The position numbers were made by a program, and so were the translations under genes. From Hydractinia symbiolongicarpus (lineage: Eukaryota > Cnidaria > Hydrozoa > Anthoathecata > Hydractiniidae), in assembly GCF_029227915.1 (NCBI RefSeq), contig NC_079886.1:7254001-7318000 (forward strand): a stretch of DNA of 64,000 bases, given 5' to 3'. The notes under the pieces were generated by a model that was not told where the DNA came from, did not search any database, and saw nothing but the letters and a program-made list of their open reading frames with translations. Of the stretch, positions 11,381 to 23,526 are shown one piece after another; positions within the stretch are counted from its first letter, which is position 1; each line of letters opens with the position of its first letter.

Positions 11381-12552
11381 ATGGACACCAAGCTTATTGT
11401 ATTATTCGCCATCATCGGCGCCTGCATGGCAGGAATCCCAAGACAAAAGGGTAAGCATTTGTTTTATTTACATTTATTTACATAAATTGTGAGCGTAGTT
11501 ATTTAATATTAGTAATTAAAAATATATTATTGTAATACTTATAATATTCGACTTGGTTTAAATACATGCATATCTAAAACTTTATTTCGAACAACGCAAA
11601 CAAAAAAGATTTTTTTCGCCAGCTTCGCAATTAATCATTTGATCTCATCAATCATTGAACTAAAACAAACTAAAGAATCGCACACTTCTGTATCATTTTT
11701 GAAAAAATGGCTAATTTAACATTTTTCTGACAACTCTTTTCTAGAAAATGTATTTTATTTATACTAACTGCTTAAAGTTAATTCAAAATATTTTCTTGTA
11801 GTCCTAAAATTGCATTTTTTAATACTTAACATTTTTTCAAAAGTTTAAAAGAATATTTTAATTTGTTTATAATTTGGTGTTCAAGCCACCTGCTGCTTAA
11901 AATCTCACATTGAGCATCACTTGATGAATAAAATCATAAACAAAACCATTGAGGTTCTATATCATTGTTTCTATCTGAAGTATAGAATATTACCGCAACC
12001 ATAAATAAATATCTACAACGTATCCTCTTTTTTTTCCATCCCTATTTTTTAATCCTGTCTCATTTTTTAATCATTTATGACTTCATTTTAGACAAGCGAT
12101 CACCTACTGCATGTGCAGCTCCATGTCCTTCTTTCTGTGCTCCAGCCTGTTCTCCAGTATGTTGTATTCCAGTTGGACCACCACCCCCACCACCACCACC
12201 AGGTCCACCAGGTGCACCAGGACCACTCGGAGCACCAGGACCAGCTGGACCAAACGGACCACCAGGACCTCCAGGACCACCTGGACCACCAGGACTTCCA
12301 GGACCACCAGGACCACCAGGAGCACCAGCTGGACCAGCAGGACCACCAGGAGGTCCAGGACCAAACGGACCACCAGGAAACCGTGGACCACCAGGACCCC
12401 CAGGACCAGCAGGACCAAATGGCCCACCAGGACCACTTGGTGCACCAGCTCCTCCACCACCACCACCTCCACCACCACCATGCCCAGCTATCTGTGTAAC
12501 TCAATGTGTCCCAGCATGCCCAGCACCATGTTGTCCACAGAAGAAACATTAA
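11381..12552 (+). CDS. Classical minicollagen (NCol-B)
   Basis: Nematocyst capsule minicollagen. Exon 1 is 11381-11450 (23 codons plus G, donor GTAAGC). Exon 2 is 12092-12552 after CTTCATTTTAG. The phase-1 join gives 176 aa. A signal peptide of about 17 residues is followed by a DKR propeptide site at 24-26. The N-terminal CRD has perfect C-3-C-3-C-3-C-3-CC spacing, then polyproline, 27 Gly-X-Y triplets, polyproline, one perfect C-terminal CRD and the tail PQKKH. The helix is about twice the usual minicollagen length and is broken once by an extra Ala after triplet 14 (GAP-A-GPA). A polyadenylation signal AATAAA lies near 12679. An acceptor-like CTATTATAG sits 17 nt before the ATG. The exon-2 frame has no internal ATG, so ATG-based ORF finding misses it. 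Confidence 0.93.
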
Positions 12553-14402
12553 ATTTAAAGCTAGAAGTAAAAGAAATATGTTCAAATTTTTTCATGTGGA
12601 ATGGACTCTTTACATTCATCATCATTTTGTATGAAGAATTTGTTCCATGTGTCTCTATGAGGCACAGATCTTGCATTAAATAAATAACTATTTTTGTAAT
12701 TTCATTTCACTTTGGTTTGTTAACGATTGGTTGCATTTCATGCAATCCATGATGTAGTTTTTATCAGATGGCAAGGCCTAAATAAAAGTAAGGCGTTTAA
12801 CTGAAGAATTTTTTCTTTCTACTTCATCTAGTCTATACGCGCGGCAATTAAAAAACAAGAACAAAGAGTAAATGGTTTCTTAAAAGAAGTCAAACTTTTT
12901 TTGAATCCTGTTTGATTATATTGTAGAATGCTAGTACTAAGGTACATTTTAAAGCGCGAGATCGTTCTTCATATAAAATGCAAAAATGCGTAAACATTGC
13001 TGCAAAATGCGCAACAAACTTAGAAAAAGTTCTTTTTACTTGGTGTCTTTGAAAAAGCAGCGCTTTATTTTAGAAAACTATTAAATAAATATTTAACAGT
13101 TAAGCTAAATATTCAACACAGGTTCTGGCGTCAAAAGTAGGTTCTAAAAAGCAAAGACTCAATTCTATAGAACTTAAATTTGAAAGTTAATGTCCGTAAC
13201 TTTATGCACACCTCTACTGTACTGCGCTGCAATGTGTTTTGCGCGAAAGAAGAATCCCGGACGTTGAGTTTGTGTATTTGCGCAAAGTTAGTACAATCCA
13301 AATTCGAGAGCTGTACCATTCTCAAACCCCAGAACCCTCTGAGATAAACCTCGAAAGGGCTTTAATCTCAAAGAGCTCTAGCGACGAGAATAAAGCAATA
13401 CTTCTTCATCTATTCATTTACATAGCAAAACCTAAACTATTTTTATAACGCAAAACTTACCAACCTCGTCCCAGGACTCCTTTTTCCTTTTTTGATATTA
13501 GGGACGGCGCGATTTGTGATCCGGTTGGGAAAGTGGTAGTCATACTCAAAATTTCAGTCTAGTGTTATTTTGTAACCTATTCTGGGTAAACAGGTTTGTC
13601 TAAGCTTGGTTGTTATATTTAATGCCGGTTGTGTCAAGGTATCCGAGGTTTAACGCTAGGTCTTTTATTTCATATTTTTTATCGGCACGGCTCAACAAAT
13701 TCTTTTGGGAAGAAAGATAAAAAGCACTCTAAAATTATTAGCCATTAGAGGAAAGCTGTGGGACATTGAGCCCTATTTGGACTAGACATAAGTCACCCAG
13801 AAAATATTTTGTAACTTTGTCCAAGACTATTTTATCTGAGAAGGTAAAACAATGAATTTTTTTAGTAAACGGGAAGTCTGAACATTATATTTCATTTTAG
13901 TATTTTTTTACGCATAGAGAAGTTTATTCTAAAAAGTGATCTAATTTGTGTTCTTACCACACGCGCCTTTATTTCATCCTTCTTCTATATAGAGGAAACA
14001 CTAGGGCGCGGCAGGCTCCAAAAGAGGAAGGCAGATAAAAATTTGGACTGACAAAAAAACTCTACGTCAATGATGTCGAAGTAGCCGCAAAATGAGGTAG
14101 GCTTCTACCACACAACCTGCTGGTGCGCCAGTACACTTGTGGTGGCAAGATTGGATTGAGTCCAAATTTTTTGCACCATTTTGGCGTTGCAGCATGTGAT
14201 AAGAGCGTTAAATCATGTGTTATTTTTTTTCAAAAATAAAACATAGTTTCAACAAAGATTGCAAACTTCTGACGGCGGCGATGTGCGTTTTTACGAGTGT
14301 TTAGTTTAATACCATATCTTCTTTGCCCTTCAATTATCGATTAAGGACTAATTGTCATTACCTTAAATCAAGATTGTTATTGTTGCCGTTTATTTTTTGC
14401 AG
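12553..14402. other. NCol-B 3' flank and intergenic DNA
   Basis: After the NCol-B 3' UTR the DNA is AT-rich. It holds a diverged ATTCTCG inverted-repeat unit (13317-13391) and one arm of the CCTCGTCCCAGG MITE (13461-13480). No gene is supported. Confidence 0.45.
13317..13391. repeat. Diverged copy of the ATTCTCG inverted-repeat element
   Basis: It is similar over its whole length to 6746-6809, including TTTAATCTCAAAGAGCTCT and the terminal ACGAGAAT. It is non-coding, and a 69-codon ORF runs across it by chance. Confidence 0.5.
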
Positions 14403-14485
14403 GCTTTGCAGTAAATAGCTCAGTCAGTGGCAGCATAGTAGTTTTTTGTGCTTGAGATTGAATCATAAAGATCTTTCAAACAAAG

Positions 14486-17400
14486 ATGAAACGTGCAATT
14501 CAAAACGTAAAGAATCTAAATTCTTTTGCTCTTTTGAAACGAGGAGTAGTAACACAGAATGTCTACACTGGATTTAAAGGTTTGGATTTAGAAAATTATA
14601 TTTTCAGCTTTTATATAGGGGCAACGTCCATTCTCAAGTTGCCACGAAAACAATCAATTTGACATCCAGCTGAATATAACTAGCTAGATAGCTAGCTAGC
14701 TAGCTTACAGACACAAAAAGCTTTTACAATAGCTGTGGCTAGCTATCTACCTCGTCTTTTTTTCAGGTTTTTTTCAAGGTTTTCGTCTGTAACCACCCGG
14801 CCCGTAAAAGTCACCCGTCTGAAACCGCCCAAATTGAGCCCGAAATAAGATGTGTGCGAGCTTATTGTTCTCATTTAATTTTTTTCGAGAAGAAAGAATG
14901 TGCTATTTTGTCGTTGTACTCTCAGTTTATAGACCACTTTCCGTGTGATGTAATTTGTTTTGATTTTGTTGGAGAACAATGGGCATGCACACACTTTTGT
15001 GTAGGTAAAAAAACAAGACTCACACTGGGCAAATTGTCGATTAATGGAGATTTTTTATAAAAGCATACAGCCAAGAAGTACTGGAGTTACATTTTAACAA
15101 CATTCTTTGGATTTTTTTTAAAAAATCTCTAATTGGATTCAGACATTTTTTTTTTTGGATGGATTTCTTTGATTCCCGTGGTCTGTTGTTTACATTTTCT
15201 ACACAAAAAAAATCTTGCAAATGTAAGCATTGGCAACTCATCTATTATTTTTGGAATTTTGTTACAGCTATTTATGGAATAAACAATATAAAAAACAGTT
15301 TTTATTTGAACTCTTTTGCTACCACTGCTCTAAATTAAAAGAATAAATAATACATGGTAATAAATGTATAAAAAAATGTTGTTTCCGGTTGATTTGGGGT
15401 TTCTCCCAGGAGAAATTTAAGTTTTTTTAAAACGCCAGAAGTCGTACGACAGCCCCGTGGTTTTTGTGTTTTTGGTGAGTCAGCACCCTGGTAACGTTGT
15501 TTGGACGTTTGTTGTAGGGTTTATAGTGCCAATGTTACACATTGCTTCTGAATTGTGTTAAATGCGTTTTCACGAGTAGTGGGCAATTTTCGTTTTTTGC
15601 TCTATTCTGCTACCATTTTTATTAAATGTAACAATCAAACACTGACTGTCTGGTACCCTAAAACTCCTGGAAAAGTTCAAAAAACTCAAACATTCTAAAT
15701 CTAATTTTTGTTAAAGGTCAGGTTTTTAGTCAAAAGAATCTAGAACTAGACATTGTTAGCACTAGTGAAGGAGGTGCTGTAATATGTATATATGTTGTCA
15801 ATACTATCAAATTATCAGTATTTTTACACTGTAATTTTGGGACTTGCATTTTTTCTTAAGGCACATATTTTTAATTTAAGTGTATATACAAACTTTTGAT
15901 ATTCCAAACTTTTCTAGGTTTTAAAAAAATCAGAACTCACATAAGTTTGTTCCCTGAATTGTCAAGTTTTTGAATTGCTTCCTTATTTTAGAAACAAGGA
16001 ACAAGGATATAAAGAAGTTTAGGCCTGTTAATGGTGCTTCACTTTTTAAATGCTTTTATTAATGATTAGATAAATTTTAAAAAGAGAATCTAAAATCACA
16101 AAAAACCCTGGGATGCTGCTAAAAAAACTTCAATTTACTTAAATCACTACATAATAGTTGTGTAAAGAAATATATAGCAGGTAATATTTTATGAATGCAA
16201 ATACATGATAAATATAAGAATACAGGCAGCACGACCTGTCCGTGACATTGTTTACCATTTTTATTGCTTGTTGTGTCATCATATCATTTCATTTCAACTA
16301 AAAGCAACAGCAACAACAACATTTTACCTGCTCTCCTTAACATTCAAGAATCCATAGAATCAACCTAAAAAAAAATCAAAAAATTCCTTGGTGCATCTGT
16401 AACTCCAGGTTGTTTACATATTTTATAATAAAAGTCGTGCAAAATATTTTGGGCTTAGTCACTTCACTGCTAAGATTATATTAGTAAATTACTTCATTAC
16501 AAGATATGACATTTTAAATCATGGCAGCATTATGGTGTACCTATTTATAAATCTAAGATTAGTAGTGTTCAGATATATACTGACTGGTTTGATGTTGATC
16601 TGTGAAATGCAAAGCTAAATGTCAGAAAAGCACAGACTAAAGCTTGCAAAAATGACTGCATCTTATGCAAATTATTTTTTCTTTATGTATATATAAACTA
16701 AAATTTTTAATCAATTTTTTAAAGTTGTTATTTCAGGTCAAATAAATGTTCAATTTTAATGCTCTTTGAATTGAAGATCTTTATTTTAAACTTTATGGCT
16801 CACAAAGAAAATTAAATTATTGTTTTTGTGAATTAAAACTAAAAAATGGTTTTTGGAATTTGTTATTTGTGTGCGTTTTTTATGAAACCATTTTGATAAT
16901 AGCTTCCCAAACTGGTTAGTGTGGCTTTATACAAAGCCCTATATAAAGCCCTGAAAAAATAAGCTGTAAACCAACCATATTAAGGATTTTGTCATACTAA
17001 AAACTGTTTTTGGTTCAAAATAAAAATCACTACATATATATACCACTTTTCTAAATTTTATTCAATAAATAAGTTGAACAACTAAGTTATAGGCGTTGGC
17101 TTATGTTTTTAAAGCAACCATACATACTTTTGCATTGCCTGGAACTATAGTGCCTGTCAATTCAAGTGCGTTATGAACAATAAGAGGAAGAAAAAAATTG
17201 AGACAGGCAGTCTTTTATCATTTTTTAAATATGGACAAAAGCATCAAATGGCCAATGCTCTGCAGTCGCACACTAGGTAAACAGCATTTGAAATTTTTTC
17301 TAGTCACATTTTCACATTGTAACAACAAAATAATAAAGTTTAGGCCCAACAAAGGCCCTGGATATCCTGGGAAATGGTCATGTTGATGTCAGCAACAATA

Positions 17401-19647
17401 AGAACATTTTAAGAGTTTTGATTTAATGTAATAACCTAAAATCCAAGTCTATTGTGAACATTGACAAGTGAAATTAGCTGTCTTGTCCCAATATATATTT
17501 TCAGCTGGATTGTTGTCTCAAAAAATTAAGAATGTAAAAAAAAGTCTGTAGCAAGGTCTATTGCAGCATCATCATGGCTCTAGATTTTAAAAACGAAGCA
17601 TAAAAGTTACTTCTGATGTCCACAACCTGAACCCGGGTTAAAAGCCTAAATTTTAAAGGTAATTGAGTTTTGTGTTAGCACAGTACTGCTCCCATTATTA
17701 AAACATGTATATTGATAATCATGCACCGTATATATAGTATATGTAGTTGACATTGTGTTAATGCTCCTTCCATGTACCATAGGGTCTGTTGGAAACACTC
17801 CTCTGATCAAATTAGAAAAAGCAAGTGAGTTAACTGGATGTAACATCATGGTGAAGGCCGAAATGATGAATCCTGGTGGTTCAGTTAAAGATCGTGCTGC
17901 ACTCTATCTTATTAAAGATGCTGAAGAAAAAGGCTTAATACAACCAGGTGGAACTATTGTGGAAGGTAAGATTGTCGAAAGCCTTTAGTCTGATAGATGC
18001 ATAGATGCATTTTTTTTACAAATTGGACATATGGCAAGTGAATTACTGTAAAGAATAAATAAAAAATAAATAAATGATTTTACGGACTAGTCAACACACC
18101 TAAATTGTCACTTAGTTCCCCAATTATCTAAAATCATTAATTTTGTCCTAATCTCTATTGCGCTCTTATGTACGTAAACATATTAGATAGTTGTGTATAC
18201 CTTAGAAGGAGAAATTTTTGCATTTGACGAAATAAGCAACCAAAGTACGCTAAATTAAATCCACGCTGAAATTAAAATGTTTTTCCCGTTGTTAACTTAA
18301 ATTAAACTACGTTAAATTAATCAACTCCCTTAAAAATTAATAAAGTGGAATTTGAGCACAATACTTTCGTCACAATATAATGGATAGTGAACGAAAATAT
18401 ATATATTTCACGTCAAATTTTGGCATCTCAAGGTAGGTAATGTTTTTTTTTTATTCTGTACTTTAAAACTTGTATTTATTATGTTTTGTTATGATGCACC
18501 CTTTCGATGTCTCAATGTAGGTGCATGGATAGATGTATTAGGCTTGCATACACTAATTTCATTGATATTTCATTAAGGTACTGCTGGAAATACAGGCATT
18601 GGGCTTGCGCACATGTGTTTGACGCTTGGTTATAAATGTGTCATCTTTATTCCAGATGATCAAACACAAGAAAAAATAGACATGTTAAAAGGTAACTGCT
18701 TTTTAGTAGAAAGTGATTTCAATATTTGAATGATTCCAAAAAACCCTCTTATATGTGTATGGTTGCACAATCATGTGAGCGATACACAATCCATTTTGTC
18801 CGCACTTTCCGGTTTTGGCATCAAAATCTCCTCCAGTACTGTAACACCGTTTTAGTTTGCAATTTTATTTTAAATAAGGACTGATAATTACATCTTTATG
18901 TAATCCAATAAGTATATATATTTAACATAAATAGAAAATATATAAATTACTCTTGTAGCCTTGGGAGCAGATGTTAGAGCTGTCCCTCGCGCGCCATTTT
19001 CTAGTCCTCTAAACTTCAATAAGCTGGCTATGGCTTATGCTCAAGAAACCGAGAATTCAGTTTGGACAGACCAATTTGACAATCTAGCCAATAGGAGAGC
19101 TCATTACGAAACTACAGGTCCGGAGATTTGGGAACAAACCAATGGCAAGGTGGACTGTGTTATTTTTGGTACAGGGACAGGTGGAACATTAAGCGGATCG
19201 GGAATGTTTTTAAAAGAACAAAATCCCTCCATTAAAGCATTTTTAGCCGATCCGGAAGGTAGCGTTCTTTACAAATATTTCACGACCGGTGAGCTCGAAC
19301 GAACCGGAGACGGATCAATCACGCAGGGCATCGGACAAGGTCGTGTTACTAACAACGTGAACGGAAGTCCTGTGGATCAAGCGTTTCATATCACCGATAA
19401 AATGGCAGTGGAATGGACTTTTAGATTGCTTCACGAAGAGGGTTTTTTTGTTGGTTCTTCATCGGGTTTAAACGTAGCTGCAGCTGTGGAAGCAGCCAAA
19501 CAACTAGGTCCGGGACACACTATTGTCACCTGCTTATGCGACAGCGGACAAAGATACTTTGCAGATTTGTTTAGTAGGAAGTGGCTGGAAGAGAAAGACT
19601 TGTTAGAATCGGTACCGGAAGATTATCGCTTTTCTCTATTTAAATAA
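14486..19647 (+). CDS. Cysteine synthase-like PLP enzyme, probably mitochondrial
   Basis: Four exons: 14486-14579, 17783-17965, 18578-18691 and 18959-19647. All junctions are phase 1 with GT/AG ends and give 359 aa. The family (fold type II PLP, CysK / cystathionine beta-synthase superfamily) makes cysteine from an activated serine and sulfide. Residues 1-31 are basic and free of acidic residues ([17 protein letters not shown]), like a mitochondrial presequence. Core motifs follow: GNTPLI at 35-40, the PLP lysine K67 in [11 protein letters not shown], the substrate loop GTAGNTG at 93-99, and the phosphate loop GTGTGGT at 201-207. The PLP-ring serine lies in CDSGQRY near the end. There is no N-terminal haem domain and no C-terminal CBS pair, so this is not cystathionine beta-synthase. 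The stretch around [12 protein letters not shown] and [10 protein letters not shown] resembles fungal and bacterial-type cysteine synthases. Intron 1 is about 3.2 kb, so exon 1 rests on phase and motif continuity. Confidence 0.88.
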
Positions 19648-22377
19648 CAAAGTTGCTGGAAAGACCAGATTTGTAGCAGATCACGTTATTTTGAAAACTT
19701 GTGTAGTCTTTTATGAAGTTTTCAATGTTTTTATTCCGTACTATTTATTGATGAATTTATTGTTACAGTTGAATTAAAAATAGCTAGTAATTTATAAAAT
19801 TAGATCAAATAAGATATCTTATCTACTTTGGAACTTTCAAAACAAATTAAATGCTTAATTAGCGATGAGCCAGTTAATGCTTCCTGTTTTCATTTTAACT
19901 TTTACGTTTTTACCTTGTCTGTCTGTTTTGAACAAATCGCGTCCCGCTACTGTTCTACTTATTCTGAAGTATAAATGACCGTGTGATTTTTTTTTTAATT
20001 TTTTAAAAAGTTATATTTGTGTTGTGTTGCTCTTAGAATGAATTTCCTTCTTTCTTATAACTTTTCATTCTCGACTTTCCTAAACAAGGTGGCTTCTTAT
20101 AACTTCTGGAAAACAATTTCCTCCTCAATATATTTTTAAAAATACCTTTTTTCTTTAATTTTATAAAACCAAACTATTATTTCTCATGATCACATCGAAT
20201 TTCAATTTTGGTGGCTACCTTAAACTACACAATTTTAAATTTTTATAAAATAATTTCACGAGAAATTTCATACTTTGACATTTTTAACGTGTTTTTTTTA
20301 ATAATGTCAGAAATTTTCGCGAGCAGAAATTTTCGCGAATCGCGTTATTCATAAAATGAGGGCCACCACGCTTCCTCGATTCTCATCAATCCTCCTCAAT
20401 TTTGAAAAGTCTTCTTAAGTCTCCTTCAAAAGTAGATTTTGCAACTTTCTACTCCAATCTCCTCAATACCTTTTATAAAAACCTATACGGTTTTTTAAAG
20501 AAGTACTACATTGTTACCGAAATAATTTCTTCTTTACTTGTGTCGTAGGAAAATTTCCTCAATTTTTATTAAAGTACCGTCATCTTCTCAAAAAAGCTTA
20601 TAATCCTCATTAAAGGACTCAAATTTGACTCGATAAAAAGAGTGGCAACCATGAAGAAATTTTTATAGAATACACGAGACTGTGTGGATTAATCGCATCT
20701 GGATATTAAGATAGACATCTATATCTTGGAATTATTAAATGCCTCATATTTACTTTCATGTAGGTTTTTTGGAAGCTCAATTTTGCGATTCAGTCAAAAA
20801 GGAAATTCGCGAGATTTTTTTTTTTTTTTTTGCGAAACAAGCAAAAAATTTCTAAGCGTACCCTGTTTAACATTTTTCATCCTAATTTCGCAAAACTTCT
20901 TGCCCTCGAAATTGACTAACATCAAGATATATATACCGCGTCTTTTCGCTGAACCACCGCGGTTTTTTTTTTCATTTATTATAAAACTTTCTAATCCAGC
21001 ACTTATTACTTGCAACTGATATACTTGATTATTTGGGTGTGGTACCCCTAACTGCAATAAAATATTCCTTTCTCAAGCAAACAAACTTCCCCTTTTGTTT
21101 AAAGAAATCAATTGTATAAAATGTATGTCTGTTCTTAATTACATATACTGCATATAAATTTAAAACATTTAACTTTAGGCGCTTTATTTATGAATACTTT
21201 TGTATACTCATATCTTGTATTAGTAGCTTTTGGCTGAATAAATGGTTTGCTTACATATTCTTCACATGTATTATGTATTGTCTTTCTTTTGCTTGTAGCG
21301 TAAGTTATTTGGTGATTTTTTAACACAGTTGCACAATGGTGTCAGTCTCATTGGATTTACCCAAATAACAGTATTCTACGTCCTAAATCAGCTGTGAACA
21401 TTGATTAGTGAACAGTGACAAGTTCAAATTGTATAAATATAGAAATAGCTTAAATTACTACCCTGTTGCGTTCATGTGCCAACATTTTCTGTCACCGTTT
21501 GTAGTGATTAAAATATTGCTTTGCAGTGCTTACCCTTTTTTACACACTTAAATGTTCAGGACTTCCATTTTTTGGGTATTTCTTTCACATTACTTTATTG
21601 TGTACCATGTTTGTGTGTCAGTGTGTTTCGGAAACTTAAAATATCGCAAAAACCTGACCATTTCATCGTATTCAGAAGTCATTTAAGTTCTAAACTCTTT
21701 CTCAAATAAGCATACGTAAGGATACTCTAAGCCTGATTGTGTTTTGCGCATAAGCATATCCCATCCTGCTTTCTAATTTTTACGTACTTATAAACAAAAA
21801 AATATGTTTGCAACAGAGGACATCGCTTTGTAACATGTGATAAAAATAGGCCTGCTTGTGGTGATCGTGTATTCATTTTATTAGTCATGTACTCAATGTT
21901 ATTAACTTACAAATTAAAAGATATTAAGCTACACAAACCTGTCACATATAAATAAGATGTGTTATGTCACTTATATGTCAAATTGCATCCTTCCATATCT
22001 CAATTGTCGTCATATATTTATTCTGTTTGTTTCTGTAAGTAAGGTAATAGGTCAAGTAAGTGAAAGTTATTCTATCCAAAATGTTATAAGTTTTCTAAAA
22101 AATTGCAAATGAAGCCACTTTTTTAAATTGATGCTATCCAACCAGTAATTTGCAAAAGTTAAAAATAACATATTTTTAACTGTAACAAAGTGTTGCTTTG
22201 CTTTACAATCCAATATAGTTTTAACGATGTTACCAAATCATCGCGGTTTTACCGTATTTACGAGCCAGCACAAAGTAATGTTTTACGAGCTTACGTTTGT
22301 TATAACAACAATTTCTTTCGAAGCAGTTTTTCCAACCTTCTGATCAATCTAATTTTTTTCACCAATTGAATTCTTCC
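19648..22377. other. Intergenic, no supported gene
   Basis: This is the cysteine synthase 3' UTR, with an ATTAAA-type signal near 19774, followed by AT-rich DNA. From 20360 to 20655 lies a degraded element rich in CTCCTCAA runs, like the MITE at 183-607. ORFs of 60-97 codons here have no recognisable features. Confidence 0.45.
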
Positions 22378-23526
22378 TTACGGTACAGGTTGAGCTATTG
22401 TCGTGTGCTTTCTCATCGATTCTGAAAATTCTACACTCCTCGATATACTGTAATTCATCGTTAACATCGAGTTGCTTTTTGCACCGCAGGTAAATAAGCA
22501 CTTAAAAGCTTTTTTGAACGCTGGACTAATCAGTGCATATATAACACAATTCACTGCTGTATTAGCGAGTATAAGGAGCTGAGAAGCTCTCCAAATCATC
22601 TGATGAATATGAACCTTGAAATAAAGTAACAGCCGAATAAAAATAAATGGCGACCATAGCGTGAAAAATATCGCAGTCACAACTATAAGCAGTTTAATAA
22701 TATTTGCTCTTCTGTTTACAGTTCGTTGTCGCTTTCTTTGTATAGTCGACAAAGCGTTATTACTGTCTATCTTGTTAACCGACGTGCGGCTGCTTTTATT
22801 CTCGTTAATATCGCCATTACTTGTAGAGATTATCTCTTGTTTGCTTTCTGAACTGTATGTACTTGACCGAACCATTTTCTGTCTGATGAGAACTTTCGAT
22901 ATTTTGTAATGCGATATACACATGACAGTCAATGGAAGTAAATAAATCAATACAGAATGGATGATGTAGAAAACGAGGCGAGATTTGTTCGACCAGTTAT
23001 CATTTGCGCATATTCTTTTCTTGTTTTTATTTATTTGTCCGGATGGCTCCTCTAATCGTACGGAATAGCCGTAAAACAAGGGAGAGCAAAATATAAAAGC
23101 GATGAGCCACAACCCAGCAGATATATATAAACTTTGTTTAAACGTACGTTTTCGTTTGTACGGATAACATATGGAAACGTATCTTTCTACAGCGACTGCA
23201 ACAAGTGTCAAAACTGATATCGTGTATGCAATTTCAACAAAAGTGCTTTGAATTCGACATACTGCATCTCCGAATCTCCACTCATCAAACAGAAAAGTTA
23301 ACCCGTCAAATAACGAAAACAAAATAAATAAAATGTCAGCTAATGCTAGGTTAGCTAGAAATCCATTCACAACACTTTTCATGTGTTTGAACTTAAATAC
23401 AGCTACCATTATCAATACATTACCAATAAACCCACTCAGGAATACAATACCGTAGTAGATAGAAAATATAATAGTGATTGTGATGCCAGCTTTATCACTG
23501 TCTTCGGCTATGGTTGTGTTAGCCAT
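22378..23526 (-). CDS. Rhodopsin-class GPCR, peptide-receptor-like (copy 1)
   Basis: Single-exon seven-transmembrane receptor of 382 aa that would signal through G proteins at the plasma membrane. Visible class A marks are an N-glycosylation NTT at residue 3, GN in TM1 (35-36), LALAD in TM2 with D64, and the disulfide pair C90 and the Cys of RICANDNW in loop 2. ERY (114-116) stands at the end of TM3, LWSPF replaces CWxP in TM6, and NCVIYALISPAF replaces NPxxY in TM7. The third cytoplasmic loop is long and rich in Ser, Asn and Arg. TM7 has no Schiff-base lysine, so this is not an opsin. It is paralogous to the receptors at 41026 and 44185. An acceptor-like TTCTCTGTTATAG lies about 34 nt before the ATG. 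The fold and sequence suggest a neuropeptide-type receptor; the ligand is unknown. Confidence 0.92.
   Translation of the reverse strand: MANTTIAEDSDKAGITITIIFSIYYGIVFLSGFIGNVLIMVAVFKFKHMKSVVNGFLANLALADILFILFSLFDGLTFLFDEWRFGDAVCRIQSTFVEIAYTISVLTLVAVAVERYVSICYPYKRKRTFKQSLYISAGLWLIAFIFCSPLFYGYSVRLEEPSGQINKNKKRICANDNWSNKSRLVFYIIHSVLIYLLPLTVMCISHYKISKVLIRQKMVRSSTYSSESKQEIISTSNGDINENKSSRTSVNKIDSNNALSTIQRKRQRTVNRRANIIKLLIVVTAIFFTLWSPFIFIRLLLYFKVHIHQMIWRASQLLILANTAVNCVIYALISPAFKKAFKCLFTCGAKSNSMLTMNYSISRSVEFSESMRKHTTIAQPVP

Noticed and set aside
14403..14450. tRNA-like A-box (TAGCTCAGTCAGTGGC) upstream of the cysteine synthase
   Set aside because: No B-box at the right distance and no cloverleaf can be drawn.
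14486..19647. Cystathionine beta-synthase
   Set aside because: The 359-aa product has only the PLP core, without the N-terminal haem-binding segment or C-terminal CBS domains.
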